Of a stretch of 64,000 nt of DNA, positions 12,707 to 28,026 are shown in pieces. This DNA comes from Mycteria americana. Its lineage: Eukaryota; Chordata; Aves; Ciconiiformes; Ciconiidae. Location of the stretch: contig NC_134370.1 in the NCBI RefSeq assembly GCF_035582795.1, positions 32,103,501 to 32,167,500 of the forward strand. Reading direction: 5' to 3'. Each line of letters opens with the position of its first letter. Position 1 is the first letter of the stretch. A program made the position numbers and the translations under genes. Under the pieces are notes generated by a model, which had not been told where the DNA came from, made no database searches, and saw only the letters and a program-made list of their open reading frames with translations.

Positions 12707-15700
12707 CTGTTAGATCTATTCAGTCTATTCTCAGTTCACATCATGTACTGTGCCAAGATAGTGTGTGCTATGTATCTTGCAGAAATGAAATGAAGCAGAG
12801 AGGTGAGTCATATAATAATAAACGTTGATTGTTTTGTTACAACAACAGTTTTTAAGGAACAAGTGAGTAAGTTCTTCTTTGCTATCAAAGAATTTAATAA
12901 CCTTAATGCAAATCAAACTAAGAATATAACTGCGGTACTGATGCTTAGCATTCTGGCAGCACAATGTGTGTGAGCAGTTCTGTCGACTTCCACAGCACAA
13001 CTCCCTGCAGTAAAGTTACACTCAGCTTGTAAGTGCTTGCAGGATCAGAGCTGCCAAGTTTCTTCAAAGGTTCCCCTTCCTCTTCCTTACTTCTCTTTTT
13101 CAATTTTTAATTCATTTTAAGTCTGTTTTATAAGGTGGGCTGTTTCCTTGTGTTTCAAGTAGACAGATCTCAGTTATCAATATGGCCTTTTACATTTTCA
13201 CAGCTATCGGCTTCTTGAATTCTACATTCTGTGCAGTTTTTTGACCTCCTCATACAAACACAATTTGTCTTGTCTCCCCCTACAAGCATTAGCAATAAAC
13301 TGAGAGGTTTATATCTTTTGTTATTGGCCACTATGGTAGGATTTTCTTTTTTTCAAGCTCATTCTGCTTAATGCATTTCATTGTATATAACTAAGACCCC
13401 AATGCTTTATAACTTCGAAGGGCTTTTCATCGGTTCAGCAACAATAAGGCCTGACTAAAAGGACATTTGAGACCATACTGAGAGTTTTAGTTTGGCAGTT
13501 AGTGGCCTGCAGCCACTTCTGATATTAAGCAACTTAAAATAGCTTTGACTTTGAGTAAGTCCTAAGGTTCCAGCACAGATTTGACTGATGTATAAGTGAC
13601 TCTTCTGCTCCTGTGTGTTTGTAAATTAGGATACTTATTACATTGATGCAGGCTTACATTTAACTGTTCTTTAAATGTGCATCTGTTTGTTGAGTTCTTT
13701 TTGCCTCTGACCACCGGAATACCAGGGGAGTAATTCTTCCTCTGATCACTAAAACACGAGCTGCCGGTTTACCACAGCAAATAGCAGTTCTGTCTCTAAA
13801 CCAGAAGTATGTAGTATTCAACTCCATGTTTTGCCTACAGATGCTAGAATAGTATAGTAAAGGCTTCTGTATGAAAGATGATGAAATGTAGCACATGTCC
13901 ACAGCGACAGATGTTGAATCAGAACTAAATCTGCAGGAACTACACTCGGTATCATGCCATTACTATTGCATCTAAGGCTTTAAGAGGCCGTATTGCCTGA
14001 TGTGAATCTGTTTCAATTGGATGGCCCAGCATTAACCATCCACCATATAGCATCAATTACTCATTAAACACTTTCCTTATCCACAAGAATAACTCTTTTG
14101 TACCTGTAGCATTCATCCATGCTCTGTGAGAGAATAAACAAAAGCACAGGCTTCAAACTTCAGGGTGTGAAGAATTCCTTTCAAGATCCAAGTGAATAAA
14201 AAAGAAAAGAAGCAAATCCCCTGAGAAAGTGCAATGCAAATTTATTCTGTAATATGCTGTATCATGTTTATTGTATAACGTGACATCCTACCAGGTATCC
14301 CAGCAGGATCCTTGGAAATTTAAAGATGTAGCAGGTAAAATACAATCTTGACACATTTAACAGGTACGTAAACTGCTGGATGTTTCAGGAAGCAAGGGAA
14401 GTTGTAGAGACTGAGGATGTTTCTTTCACCTGTTAAAATGTAATAGCTTAAGCTTTGTTTTCCTTGCTTTCAATCAAACACAGAGATGCCACTTCCCTTG
14501 TGAAGCCACAGGAATCACATTTGTTTAACAGGAAATAATTTGAATGTATTGATATAATCTCAAATCTAAAAGGGAAAACTTGTTATGTTGAAGATTGTGA
14601 AGACTGACAAAATAATAATTAAAAGCAACAAAATCTGAATTTTAAAAAAGGAAGCATCTTGTTTTACTGCTTCTTTATCTTGACTGAGGAGGGATGTGGC
14701 TATTGTTGAGGACAAGAATTGAACTTCATCTAGAGAGTGATGATGCCAGTGCTGGTTTTGGGTGTTTTCACCCATTAAAGTGGTGGTTACAACAATCTTA
14801 AAAAATTTCCGACTTAAAGCTTGCAGAGTATAATAAAAAACCCCAGATTTTATTTGACAAAGTACAAGCCAGTGACATATATGGTTTTCTCAAGATAAAA
14901 GCATCCCTCTAAGTGAATTTTACATCCATCAGCTTTATAATCCTCTACTGCATAAATGTAGCTGAGTACCTTCCCACACATCTCTCAGTGGCTTCAGGGC
15001 ACGTAGCAATATTAAGCTGAAAAGTTTTCAAAATGTGTTTTTTTGTCTTTTTTTCCATATACTGAGTATTTTCCATATACTCTACAATAACAAATTTTTA
15101 TGTGACTTTAGAATGGCTTCCTGTTTACAGACAAAATGAAATAATAGAAATGAAATGTTTTAACATACTGGTACTGTCTCTAGCTAAAGGCTATTTCAGG
15201 CTCAAAATAAAAAAAAAAATAAAATGAGTAAGATGGAAAAAGTATCATTTATTGAGAAAGAGGCAGTGATTTTTGTTCAACTACTAATGCAACACAGGTA
15301 GATTTGGTGACCATAACAGTTAACCTACTTGACTTCTCTCCCCAACGAACCATCAAGCTTGTGATGAAACAGGAGGCCAAGCAAACCCTGACAGAGTGGC
15401 CCCTACATTAACCTAGAGCTCACAAGCTTGTTTAATTTCTGGTCAGAAAGAAGTCAGATCAGCTGGATGTGCTATACACAAAGGTAACCTGGACTGATGG
15501 TATTCTGGGAAAGAAGGGGAACAGAGAGTACTGCTTTATCAGCTCCCCTTCCCAACCTGCACCATTTCCTAGGGAGAATCTGAAGTAAAAATCTTTTACA
15601 AAATGTTACACAAACGACAAAGATATTATGTTCTGAAAATTTACAGAAAGTCTTCATTAAACATCAATATTGTTTATGAGCCAGCACATCCTGAAAGGTA

Positions 15701-18700
15701 CAACTGAAGATACTGCTAAGTTAAGAAAATGCAACATCAAGAAGGGTGCACTGAAATAAGGTTTTAACAAGAATGTCCCATAAATTTGAGAAGCCATCAG
15801 CTGATTTAGAAGCAGGTTATTTAGAAAGATCTTCAAGAAATGAATTACCTCAGCTAGTTAATATTAATTTGCCTATGGTGAACAGCTCTTCATTTAAACT
15901 GACCTGTGTTTGATGATCCAAACAATGCCACTCACCTTCATCACACCATGTCTTCTGTTTTTATGCCCAAGTTTCGGGCTGAAACTTGACTCAAAAATTC
16001 CCAACTACTACCAGGAAAGCTGTTCTTGGGGAATTTCCATTCCAGATAAAGCCAGGAGTCCGTGATCTCATTATTCCTAATTCAGCAGAGTGCATAGTTT
16101 AAGCAGCCTCAATTATCTTTGGATAAGCTACTGGGTTTTTATTATTTTTGCAGAGGGAAAATTATTTATTCAAACTCCCAGTCCCTCTAGAGTTCTCTAA
16201 AATGGTAAAGCATGTTTACTTGACTATCCCACTCAGCAGCATATTCCAAATACTCACTGTTAGAAAAACAGAACTACTTCCACAATAGGAAAACCAGAAA
16301 CTTTTTGACCATCACAGAACTTATTTAGCTTTTGTTGTGACAAGGATGACATTTGGACCCCTTGCCAGCAGTAATACCAGGTGTATAACCTACTTTGTCA
16401 ACATTCATCCACCAATCTTTCAGGTGCCCAGAGAAGCACTGCCTTGTGGACAAGCTGATCTATTGTCTCTGATGACAGGTGTTGGATTCCCCGAGGAGTT
16501 ACCCAGCACATTTGTGTGTGGAGGGGGATTTCGACATGCAAAGGCTATGACCAGTAACTGGCACTTGAAAGAAGGTACTAAGGCAGGAAGAGAAGCCTGG
16601 TCAGTATTTCCTATCCAGCTGACATGCTACTGTGGACAGCCTTTCACCTTCTGAGCTGCTCACCCTGGTGATCAATAGGTGAGGGTTAGAGAGCTTTCAG
16701 TTTGCATTGGGAGAGCTAAGTAAGATGTATCCCATCTTCAACTTTATTTTGTACTATATTCCAGAGGGTCCAATGAAAATCTCCAGATTTTCACAGATAG
16801 CAAAGTGGGCAACCATCAACTGTGAATGAACACTTTCTGTCTAACCAAAAGGCCCCTGCAAAACACAGCCTGCAGATTTGCCTGTGATACTGATGTTGCT
16901 GGTTAGTGATACTTTTACCTGTTAACCTGGGGAGCAGTGTTTCTGCCAATTCCTTTTTGGGTACTCTGCTTCTCTCCTGTTTTATCTCATCTAGATTTGG
17001 TGTTCACCATTTACTGGTGTAAGCAGCACCAAGCTAAGGCAGGATTATTCTTCCAGAGCACACAAGTTTTAATAGAGTGTTTCAGGCAGGGCCTTGAAGC
17101 ATACTGTCTACATATACTCCTCCAACTCTCACTCCTCTGTACATTCCTATTTCTTTTAGGTAGTTAATTATACTTGGAAGGAAAGTAACAGTGAATCATA
17201 AAGATTTATACCAGTTTGGCAGCATGATCAGTGGTTTAGGAGGTAGATTTTCAAAATGGCTTACACGTTGGTATGTAATAAACATTCTTAGGTAACAAAG
17301 GTTTGGTGCATAAATTATGTGTGAAAATCATCATTAGACTGCTTGGTATATTCAGCTAGGCTTTATCTAGATGAATGTGGTTCTGATTCTTAGTTTAAGA
17401 TATTAATTCATCCTTGATTCAGAGCACAGCTCCTTATGGATTGTCAAGCTGTGTAACTTAACAAATGACTTGGGCATAATAGAATTATTCTGCAGGGTGC
17501 TTCACTCCATCTCAAAGCTATGCTTTTATTTTTCATTCCTTCCTTGATAGCTGCAGACATTTTTCTCAGAAGCACTGGAAGCAGAGGTTGTAATGAGCTA
17601 CACACCTAGCCACAATGAGTTTCAAAATTCTGCATGTCCGAATTAGGAATTTTCCTCTCCTAGTCCAGGGTAACTACACTAATTATGATAATATGATTGC
17701 ATATTTTGTTATGGAATAAATGTTCACAGGACATCTATTTAAGTCCATGGAAGGAATGCAATCAAGTTCAGAATTTGGTTTAACAGTGTTTTCCTTGGCT
17801 GCGTTAGACACTGTAACCTCTGCAGTGGAGCATGTCAAAATAATTGGTTTGGAAGAGGCAGCAGTAAAGTTGTTTGACCAAGAAAGAATTTCAGAAACTC
17901 TAAGGTGGTCTGCCTTTCTGTGCCCAGTTTGTCTTTTTTCCTTCATCTGGCAACAAATGAATTGCTAAACAATGAATTGTGTAGATAACAAAATATGACA
18001 GTTACTTTAATAGGGATTCCTGCTGCTAGTAAAACCATTATTTGCCTGATACAAATGAGGAATGAAAGGAACATGTAGAAAAAAGTTAACCCTCCACTTT
18101 GATCTCAAATGAGGACTTAGCTAAACTGCAGGACAATGAGCTTCATCATTTTGTCATCAAGCAAGCATCTGAATGGCTAAATTAAAGTGACATTTTGGAC
18201 CGCATAAAGCAAAAATGTCTTTAAAGATTGATGTATTCCCTAATACCAACATGCAAATCTCAGATCCAGCCAGAATTACGACTGATGGAATTATGAAAGT
18301 TCTCTGTTCTAGGCAGAGTTATATTTACAGTAATATTTTTCAGAGCTGTACACCCATGTGCAAACAAAATCTGTAGGCGTTCTGGAGTTTTAATATGTTG
18401 TCAGAGTTTGATCTTGGCCAAGTTTCTCTAAACCCTCTTAAATCAGGAGATTACTTAGTGGATGACTGGCTTCCACCCTCCCTAGTTTTTATTTTTCGTC
18501 TGTTTCCTTTTTTTATATCTTTCCTTTTCTCACAGCATCTTGTTCAGTAGCATTGCTTAGTCTCATGAATCATGTTTGCAGAGAAAATATTTAAAAACTG
18601 TCAGCGATGGAACTTTGATGTGCTCCACATCAAGACTATGCCAACTGTACTGGCAGCAGAAAACATTTCTCAAAGTGAATATGCACCTATTTAACAACAG

Positions 18701-21700
18701 GAGGCTTTTACTTCAGATACCAAGGAGCGGAAATAAATGAAAATTAAGAATGCTTGGATGGTTATTGGGCAGCTGGGGAGATTCCTGGGGCAGACAGAAG
18801 TGCCAAATGGAGCTGTACTAGTAATCTCTCTTTATCCTAGGATGGGTCTTCTATTTATAGAATTATACAGCTCTTCAAGAGACTGTAAGATTACATATGT
18901 ATATGATATGGGAACAACATATGCATTTTACATGTAACTGCCTAATAAAGTCCAAAGATGCTCCCAAACCTTTACTAGACATATTTTAAATAGTACCACA
19001 GATTATGTCCATCTGGTTCTCTCAGCTGGTGACAGGCATTTTCTTCTGAATGGCCTTCCCCTCTGCCTTTTTGTATCATTTCCAGGATTGAAAGAAATTC
19101 ACCCTCTCCTTCCATTTCCTGTGTATCTCCTACATAAAATCCTCAGAAAAGAGCTTCCTTCACAATTCTAGATCATACCAATGAGTCTTGTGGGTCATAC
19201 CCAGTCCAGCATACATTCAAGTAAAAGTCATTTCTATTCCACACAGTGACATTAACCTCCTATTCTGTATCTACAAAGCAACAATTTCCTAATGATGCTA
19301 TTCTTCAACAGCTATCTCAAGTCAGAACTAGAAAAAGACTCCTATTATTCAGTCTTAACATTGAGTCACTACTGGAAATAGCATTTTACCACAAAAATTT
19401 TATTATCAAATTGGAGAGAATTCCGAGGCTGCAGAGGGAAGTATTAAGCATAAACAGCAGCTGATATTAAAGCTATATGTGTCAACCACACAGAGAAAAT
19501 GTAAACGTAAGCTTAGATTAATCTAGCTATCTGTCTTCTCTGATGAAGAGACACACCAGAAATTTGAGGAAATTCTCTGGTTTTAAACAGTGAGGCACTG
19601 ACGTCTCTCTTCCACGTATGTACGGTGCCCAGTATAACGAGGCCCAGACCTTCCCTGGCCCTGTACCTCAGGGTAATACAAGTATTGCAAATAAAGAATT
19701 AACGTGGTTCACAGAGTGACAAACAAGACAACAAGCAGTATTTTGGGCAAATGATACAGAAGACTGGTATAAAGAAATCATCCAGGTATTAAAATGAGTT
19801 CCTAATAAAAAATACAAATAGAAAAAAGGAGAAACTGAGACATAAGAAAAAGAGAAAACTTATTTTACAAGATTCTGGCTGTGTCAGAGAACAAGACACA
19901 TTCTTCACTCTCCACTTCAAAACATCTAACATCATCTCATCTAACTCTGCTGCTCTGTGCGAATACCACAGATCAACAGAATTGACATGAAAGCATGGAT
20001 TTCAAGCTCTATGCTACTCTGCCCTGTAGTCTAGGCAATAATTCTAGCATCTGTTGCAGCCTCTGTGAAGAGATTTGCAGTGATAGTGCAGAGGTAAAAG
20101 CTCCGCAGACAATAAGGTATCGGTCACGTCTCTTTGGAGGCCCCTCATCCTTTTTTATCATGCATGACCCTGTAAGAATGTGCAATACGATAGTCCAGAG
20201 GGAAAAAGCACTAGGCTGTCAAGCTGAGCTTTTGCTGACTGCAACTCAGATATGACACAAAGTCATGCCTATCTTATGTAAAGACTGATAAGAAGGCCGT
20301 GTGCTGTTTATGCTGTATCAGTGTGTAATTAGAAAGTCTTGTGCTTGTATTAGTAGGTACACTGATATCAGCCCTCAGAAGGAAAAAAAAAAAAAACCAA
20401 CCCAGAATGGAGAACTGAAAGTCTGAATATCAAAAGCAGTTAAATCCTTCTAAAGAAGGAAGGGCAAAGAACATAACTGCTCTAATATTAACAGCTTTTG
20501 AAACAGCATGATTACAAGTACTGTCCCCAAGTAAGGTATGAATTAAGCTGTTGTGGAAGTTAGTAAGTCAAGGGGTCTCATGCAGGAAATGAATTCCATT
20601 GTGCATACTCCTCCTGTGACTCCAGCCTGTTTGCCTGGAGAACCAGAGAACTTCTGTCTCTTCGGATTTCTGTCCTGTCTGTCAACACATTAGAAATAAA
20701 GCTTTAGCATAGCAAAAATATTATGGTCCCAATTCCCCATTACTTAGCATAAAGTTATTCTCTTCAATGCAAATGCAAGTATTTCAGTTTCTCTGTTAAC
20801 TGCTTTGTAGCACTACAACTGACTGCATAGCTGCCTGGCAATGGTAAATCAGAGTTTGCATTTTCACCTCAGGCAAAATAACAATGACTTCTTTTCAGAT
20901 AACATTTGGAAAACATACCTTTAATTTACAATAGGGTTCTAAAAGCTCTTCTATTTCCCCCTACAGTTTTATGTTAATGTTTGTTGGTTTTATGAGCATG
21001 GAAGTAAAATTGAGGATTGTGGGCAGCATAGTGCTCATGTTCCTGTTTCCTTCTGTCCCAAAGAGCAACCTCCCTGCTCTTATTATCAAAAGTAACAAAT
21101 TGTAAGTCCATCCTTTACATTTGAGAACCCCTCTCTAATGACTATGGCTAGGGCCACAGCAAACTCGCTTCATAAAAGAGAGAGCTGGTAGGACTCACAC
21201 ATAACTTGCCATCTTGCAAAGTCAATGTGTAGCACACCTTCCTCTTTGTACCAGACAGTCCTTTTCTGCTCCAGTATGTGAACACTCGGGGCACACAATC
21301 TTTACAATCTTTTGAATGACATATAAGCCTAAATCACAGAAGTTAAAGTTCGAAGATGCCTGTGTTGGCAGAAAGTCAGGAGAATGGTCCACAGGATCAA
21401 AAGGATCCATCTACATTTATCTGTAGTTCACTTAAGCAACCCCTCGTCATGACAAACCTATGAAGCATGGAGATCCATTAAAAAAAAAAAAAAAGATATG
21501 TATAATGGATTTAGGAGAGATTGGATTTCAGATTTCTGCCTTGTACACTTATCTCAGTGGAAAGAAAGGATGACTACAGAAACTTCTGAGGTAAACATGA
21601 GTTAATATTAAGAAAGTAACTCCCCCCCCAACATCTTTTGTTTCCCTTTCTAGCTTTATGTAATAGATATAACATCAACTGGGAAACACCATCCATGTGT

Positions 21701-24240
21701 AGATAGTGCACACTCTCAAATCCAGTAATAATATGTAACATGCCAAAGAGGTTGAAGGATCTGTACGTTTTTGCATAAGCTATAGACAAAGTATTTGTCA
21801 GTCCATAGCACAGGTATTTTCATAGTGGACAGTAATATTATAATACACCATTTTGTTAACTCATCATTTGAACTATGTTGATATTAGTAAAGGAAAAAAG
21901 TTTAATCTATTTTTGTTATAAACTTGTAATCTAAGCTATGATAGTATTTTCAGTATTTAGTAATACAGGCTGATGGTTCCAAAGTCTGACTTAAGAGTAT
22001 TCAGTGCAACAGCACTTGCTAATATATCGACTATCTTAGGTATTTTTTTAAAAATGGAGTTTATTTGGCTCCATTTTGGCTCCAAAAGAGAAATTGTTTT
22101 GCCTTGTTAAAAATGAAAGTATGTCTGTTCTATATGAGGCCTGTGCTTACATACATGGCCTTGTTTCATGAAGGGCACTAATCCAAATTATTACAAGTAC
22201 TAAATGCCAATTAATTCTCCCTTAGGAGTTATGATAAATGATTATTTTAGGGTGAAGCTATACATTTTCCAAAGGGTCTTTATCACAGCTATATTGACAG
22301 GACTTTAACTATGGTGGTATGCTTAGTACTACCCTGAAGTAGCTGAAGTATGTGCCGCAGCAGGTGCCACAAGTAGAACATAAATTTGCTTTGACATTAG
22401 AACATAGGGTATAGAGCGAGTGCAAGATTGTTTGATGGATTTAAAAAGAGCATATGTTGTGAATGGTGTGGAAAAGCAGGGCCTTCGGGGTATAGCATTA
22501 GAGCCAAAGCTAACTGAATTTGAAGAAATCCTGCCTCGTCATGGCAACAGTTGTTTGTACTTCATGATCATGAGGGTATCTGTCATTAAAGAAACATTTT
22601 GCCACCTCTAAGGGCAAAGCTCACTGAAGTGTAACCTCTTGGTGAAACTAAGACCAGAGTAATAAAACATGTTGTTTGAGCTTTAAGGGATACATTTCTG
22701 CCACAGAACTGTAAAAATTATATTTGCACCTATTTTACAAAATGTAAAACAGCTTACATTTATTTCACATTCTTGATAATGTCCTTTTTGTAAAAACTTA
22801 ATCTTGAATTTTTGCACCAAATCCCAATGTCACAGGATGTTGGTAATCAATATACTCCTAGTCCTTCAGGCACAAAGTGGCACAGAAGATGACAGCTTTT
22901 ACCAACCAAAGGATCTCTCTGCACCTATGACTTTATACGTCCTCAGCCTAGACTGACCAATTCACTCTAACAAAGTAGGAGATGAAAAGCCCCTCCTTGT
23001 AGCCATAGCTATACCTCCCTGCTGACATGCTTCTTGCAACCATAAGCATGCATATGCTCCTCCACTTTTCACAATGATTTGGAAACAGTCCATGTGGTTG
23101 TGATCTGTGCAACGAAGCTTCTCCTACAAGAAATTTTTTGCAGCTTCTAGTAGTTTTGGCCTTCGCAATGTCATTCAACAAAGATGTTGATTATTCCGTT
23201 CCTAACACCTGACCAATGGTACACCAGTATCCAGTTTTCATTTTCACAAATTATTACTGACTTTTCTTGATCCATCTGCAAAATCAATTTATTGCTTTGT
23301 ATATGAATTAAGGCCACAGATAACTTGTAAAAATGAAGTGAAATATCTAACCAGTCTGCTTGATAGTCAGTTTATAGACTTGAGGTATGCCAAAACTGTA
23401 GCTAAAATTGAAGATCTGTGAAAAATAATGGAATCATCCCAAATGCCACTAGGAAAGCAGCCTAAGCAGCATATACGTTTCCCAGATTAACCCTAAAATA
23501 TATACACAGCCAGAAAACCTCAACCTCATCTCTGATTAAAAAACTAGAGCTAGATTCTCAGGTATTAGAAAAAATACCACATTCTATGGTGTTCAGTCTC
23601 CTTAGTGGAGTTATGCTGGTTTATACCAGCTAAAAATATTACTCTTATCTTAGTGAGTGTAGCATTTCTCTTCCAAAAGGAATTTTAACTTCACGTTAAA
23701 TGATATTTTTTCCAACCTCCTTTTATACACAAGTGATTGAGAACAGCAGTATTATCCTTCAACTCATAAGGCGCTCTTGACAAATATATTTCCCCTCTAA
23801 CTTCATAGAACTAGTGGAATTATACCAGGAATAAATCTGTTCCAGTATCTTCAGTTACTCTATTTGGACACCAGTCATTTGCCTGACCTTCAGTGCAACG
23901 CTAAAAACAGAGTTTGTCTGTCATCAACAGCCAGTGAGATTTCAGATAAAACAGAAGTCATGGCTCCTGCAACAAAATTCCAGGAGTGTCCATCAAAGGC
24001 TTGCCAACAATAGCATCTCACTCAGTCAATACTTTCATACTTTGATAAAACTAAGAAAAAAGAAAAAAAAAAAGAAGATATTTGACATTTGGAATTGGGA
24101 ATGTCACAGAGACTTAGTACTCAGTCTGAAGCATGCGAAACCAAAAGAATTCCTTAATTATACTCTACCTAAACTTTTATGACTTGAATAGCTTTGGTTC
24201 TTTAAAGGCCCAATCATTTCTCACACTATTGAGAATTTAC

Positions 24241-24258
24241 TTTTTTTTTTTTTTTTTT
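24241..24258. repeat. Poly-T tract (T18)
   Basis: Uninterrupted T run in the LDB3 intron, about 180 bases after an A-rich run near 24058-24073. Confidence 0.95.
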
Positions 24259-25002
24259 ACCCCTAGGGTGAAAGGGAAACATTTCTTCTTGCTACCAACA
24301 CCAGAACATATTTAAAATAACATATAGATCAACACAAAGTAAATCATCTTTGTTCTAAACTCCAATGTAAATATTGTGAGCAAGCACTGAAGTGGAAGCG
24401 GGACTAATTATTCTCCAAGCTTCTAACTTCCTTGTTTAAATTAAAGTAGATTAACCTTGTATTCATTAGAATAGGAGGAGTGTTATAGAAGGATAGCTGT
24501 CAGGCAAGACTTCAAACTTCTCCCTTATGGTCCTATGCCAGTATGTAGGCTTACAGTGCTCTCTCTTCTTTCAGACTTGACCCTGGCATTTCTCTTGACA
24601 TTACTCAATCCAAACTTAAACCTCAATATACTATCCCAGTCCTAGCAGGATATTGCTGAATGCTTTGATAGTTAAAGATGGGAATAGCAAAAATTACCAG
24701 TCATTTCCAAATGCATCCTAGATATCTATTAGTATATACATAGCTTGCTAACAACCTCACTATCTTGGAATATATGCTTACATTTCCAGTATTCATGCAG
24801 TTTGTCCAGTCTTGTAGTTATTTCTTACTTGGGTTTCTACTTAGAGGATATAAACAGCTACATTTATGGTAAGACTAAGGATAAGAGTGGGTTAGAGTGA
24901 AGCTAGCGAAAAGGATACCACATCATCTTTAACATAGTGTTCTCATATGACAAAATGGAAAATGTATATTTTAATAATAAAAAAAAAAGACCGGTCCCCT
25001 AG

Positions 25003-25023
25003 TCTCTCTCTCTCTCTCTCTCT
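25003..25023. repeat. (TC)n microsatellite
   Basis: About ten and a half TC units, perfect, inside the LDB3 intron. Confidence 0.97.
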
Positions 25024-25690
25024 AACTAGTCTTTGCAATGAAAATTAGCCATAAAAAACTGAAGATGGAGGTGTCAGAGGTAAGAACAGAAAGGAAAAAG
25101 ACAATAAATTTCAAGACAATGTCAGGCATTACAGGAAGTGAAAGCCATATTTCAAAGCTAAGCAGAGGTTACGATTCATACTATCAATTTTTAAGTGCAG
25201 CTTATAGGCAGCTCTCAAACATGAGGCCATGGCACACTGTTACATTATCTGATTAAACTGAGAATTGTCACAGTGCAACCTATTTGCAATGCAAAGCGAT
25301 ATAAATCACCAGAGGAAGAGAGGAAAGTGTCAAGAGGCACAGTCAAACCAATGGCTATTTGTCCTTAGTGTCACAGTAGTGCCCACAAATTCAGTTGGAG
25401 ATGCTGAGCCTGTTGGACAAGTTTTGCAAATTCATCCAAGAAGAAAACATCCATGGCCATCAAAACTGTTGTCTAACTAGGCAAGGCATGCAAAAAAGAT
25501 TAGCAAAAGGAAATAAAGCACTACAGTTGGGAGAAAAATCCAAGTCTCTATGTTTTTGAATACTAAAGGAATTAAACTGGACAAAAAGTAGAGATACCAT
25601 TAAAACAGCCTAGATTTTTATATATTCTGGTAGCAAAGCAAGATAAACTGAGCAAAATGTAAGTCATGGTGTGACAAATGACAGAGAAAG

Positions 25691-25732
25691 GATATATATA
25701 TATTATTATATATAGTATAATATATATTATAT
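25691..25732. repeat. AT-rich quasi-palindromic stretch
   Basis: About 40 bases made almost only of A and T with TATATA and TATTATAT blocks on both sides of a single G, so it can fold on itself. It looks like an imperfect (TA)n microsatellite. Confidence 0.85.
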
Positions 25733-27170
25733 CAAAAGTACCTGTTCATCACAGACATACGAAAAAAGAGCAGGAGAGATTCTTCTATAGGCCATTTGCA
25801 TCCAAGGATAAATACAGAGGTCACAGGCAGTATACATTCAGGAGGGAAAATGGAGAGAACACTTCTTGCGTACCAACCAAAAATGTAAAACTAAGCTCAA
25901 CCAAAAATGTACCAAGGACACTGCAAATCACCGCCACCTTCATCTGTTCTCAGGATTTGATATCTTTCTAAACAAACATGCTTTTAACTTGATTTCATGT
26001 TTCCTTTCTTTCCTTTTTTTTTTTGTTAATGGAAATAAACATAGGGATTTGGAGCTTTTAATATTATGGCTTTACTCAATAAATATATGAAAATATTCAA
26101 ATAAATATCAAGAAACAATTAGATGTTTCAACTTCACCTCTTGAAGGTGGTCACCATCAGCTCTTGTAGGGCATTAGAATTTAGCCAGAAAAATGCTTTT
26201 CTCTTATGACACACTGAGAAAACTAATTTTTACTGAGTATCACATTAATGTAATTGTAGCAATGGTGGGAGGCTATGAACAGCTTTGGAAGATGGTGTGC
26301 ATCCTCTTCTTTTTTCAGAGATAACTTTGGCAATTTGGGGGCTTTTCTTGCTAGTTCCTGATATATATTTTGTTATTGTAAAACTGGGTTGTCTGCAGTG
26401 GAAAAAGATAATATTCTAGAGAGTATTTCTATACATCTCTCTTTACAGCATTAGTATACCCCAGGACAGTGTGGATGTATAGGCTAGATAGCCACTACTC
26501 TCAGACAGTAGCTGAGAGCAGATACTTTAGGGGAAGATTAAAACTAAGGACTTCTGGCATCCAGGCCAGAACATTCACTGTGGATATTCTAAAATTAAAT
26601 GCCAACAAGGAAAGTTTCTTCCTAAACCCTTTATCTACACATTGAACAAAGAGGCTTAACAAATCAACTACATGGCAAGACCTCTTCCTTGACCTCCTAA
26701 CCTTGGTGATGCATTTAATATTAGGACCCAATCCAATTTTGCAAAACCAGTAGAGAAGGATTCAGACTTAATGTAGACAAAAAAGTAATACTGTTTAAGT
26801 CCTCTTAGCAATGCTTTCCTCACAGGTAACTCATCAAATATCCAGTTAATAAGGCAAATAATTGTGTTAAATTATATTAAAACTACTCCTTTGTGCTGTG
26901 TCCTGACCTATAAAGAGTTTTAATAAAACAAAAAAGTTACAGACCAAATTAAGTAATTGAGCTAAACACTCAGAGTGGCAAGAGAAAAAGACATTTACCC
27001 GTATCATCAAATGGCATGAAACTCAGATCCAGCTTTGAATTCCCTCCCCATGGGAAGGATCAGCATCTCACACTGTACTTATAAAATATAATACTGTACA
27101 ACAGAGTGTCCTGCCTCCTTTCCAGGTTGTCTTTAGGACACATGAACTCCAGGGAATCGTGGGTGGAACG

Positions 27171-27250
27171 TATAAAAGATCTTATTGCAGCTGCTTGTAC
27201 TGCACCTGTTCAAGGGATAAATAAAGCAGCTAAGTTCTAGTTTTGGTTTC
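27171..27250 (+). mobile_element. Possible solo-LTR core (TATA box, AATAAA, GT-rich element)
   Basis: TATAAAAG (27171-27178) is followed 41 bases later by AATAAA (27220-27225), and then by a T/G-rich stretch ending around 27250. A TATA box and poly(A) signal within one short unit is the arrangement of a retroviral LTR. I could not find convincing TG...CA ends, a target-site duplication, a primer-binding site or any internal viral coding sequence. A cryptic intronic promoter (it also contains a CAGCTG E-box at 27188-27193) is an alternative. Confidence 0.25.
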
Positions 27251-28026
27251 ATTCGCTGCCAGTCCCTTGATGTGCAAAGAAATGATATACCACCTCCTCA
27301 TCTTGTCAATCATACGGTAAATACGTCTTCAATATTGTGGAAGTGATGATCACTTTTTTTTTTGTTGCCAGGAATGTTTCCACAAGCTGGGATAACCTCT
27401 ATGACAAGTCACACACACTGGGAAAAACCAATGGCTCTTCACTTCATATTCTTCCAGACAGCAAGCAACCCTCTCCATGTAAATTATGAATCCTTAGACC
27501 TCTTCCCATTCTTACTAGGAAAGGAATTAGAATTGGGTCTACATGAAACTGATCTGAAATTAAAACTGGATTAATTCACAAATTCTCTAGAGCTTACAGA
27601 AGGTTTATTCTGCTTTGTTTTTTCCCCAACTTTATTCACCTCGGACTCTCAAAGCTAGAAACATGTTATCGTATTGTATAAAAGAAGAAATACTAGATCT
27701 GTTCGAGTTGAAGATCCAGACCTTTTTGACATGAGTCACTGAGGTCTTTCCATTGACATTTAGGACATACATGCACATCTTCACAGGGCACATTTTCCAC
27801 AAAAGCTTGTTGTCGCTGTTACTCTGCAGGGCAGATTATTTTAACTCTTTTGCTCACTTGCCTATTTCTTTAGGTCACCTAAAGAATGTTTTCTAGAAAT
27901 TCCATAAAGTAAATGATGTTAGCCTCAGAAGGTACAACATGGGCTTAGAAAAGATGCACATATTCCTGTGTTTTGCCATGAAGAACTTCTGGAAGTGTTG
28001 ACAACCACTATCTGCTTGGGGGTTTT

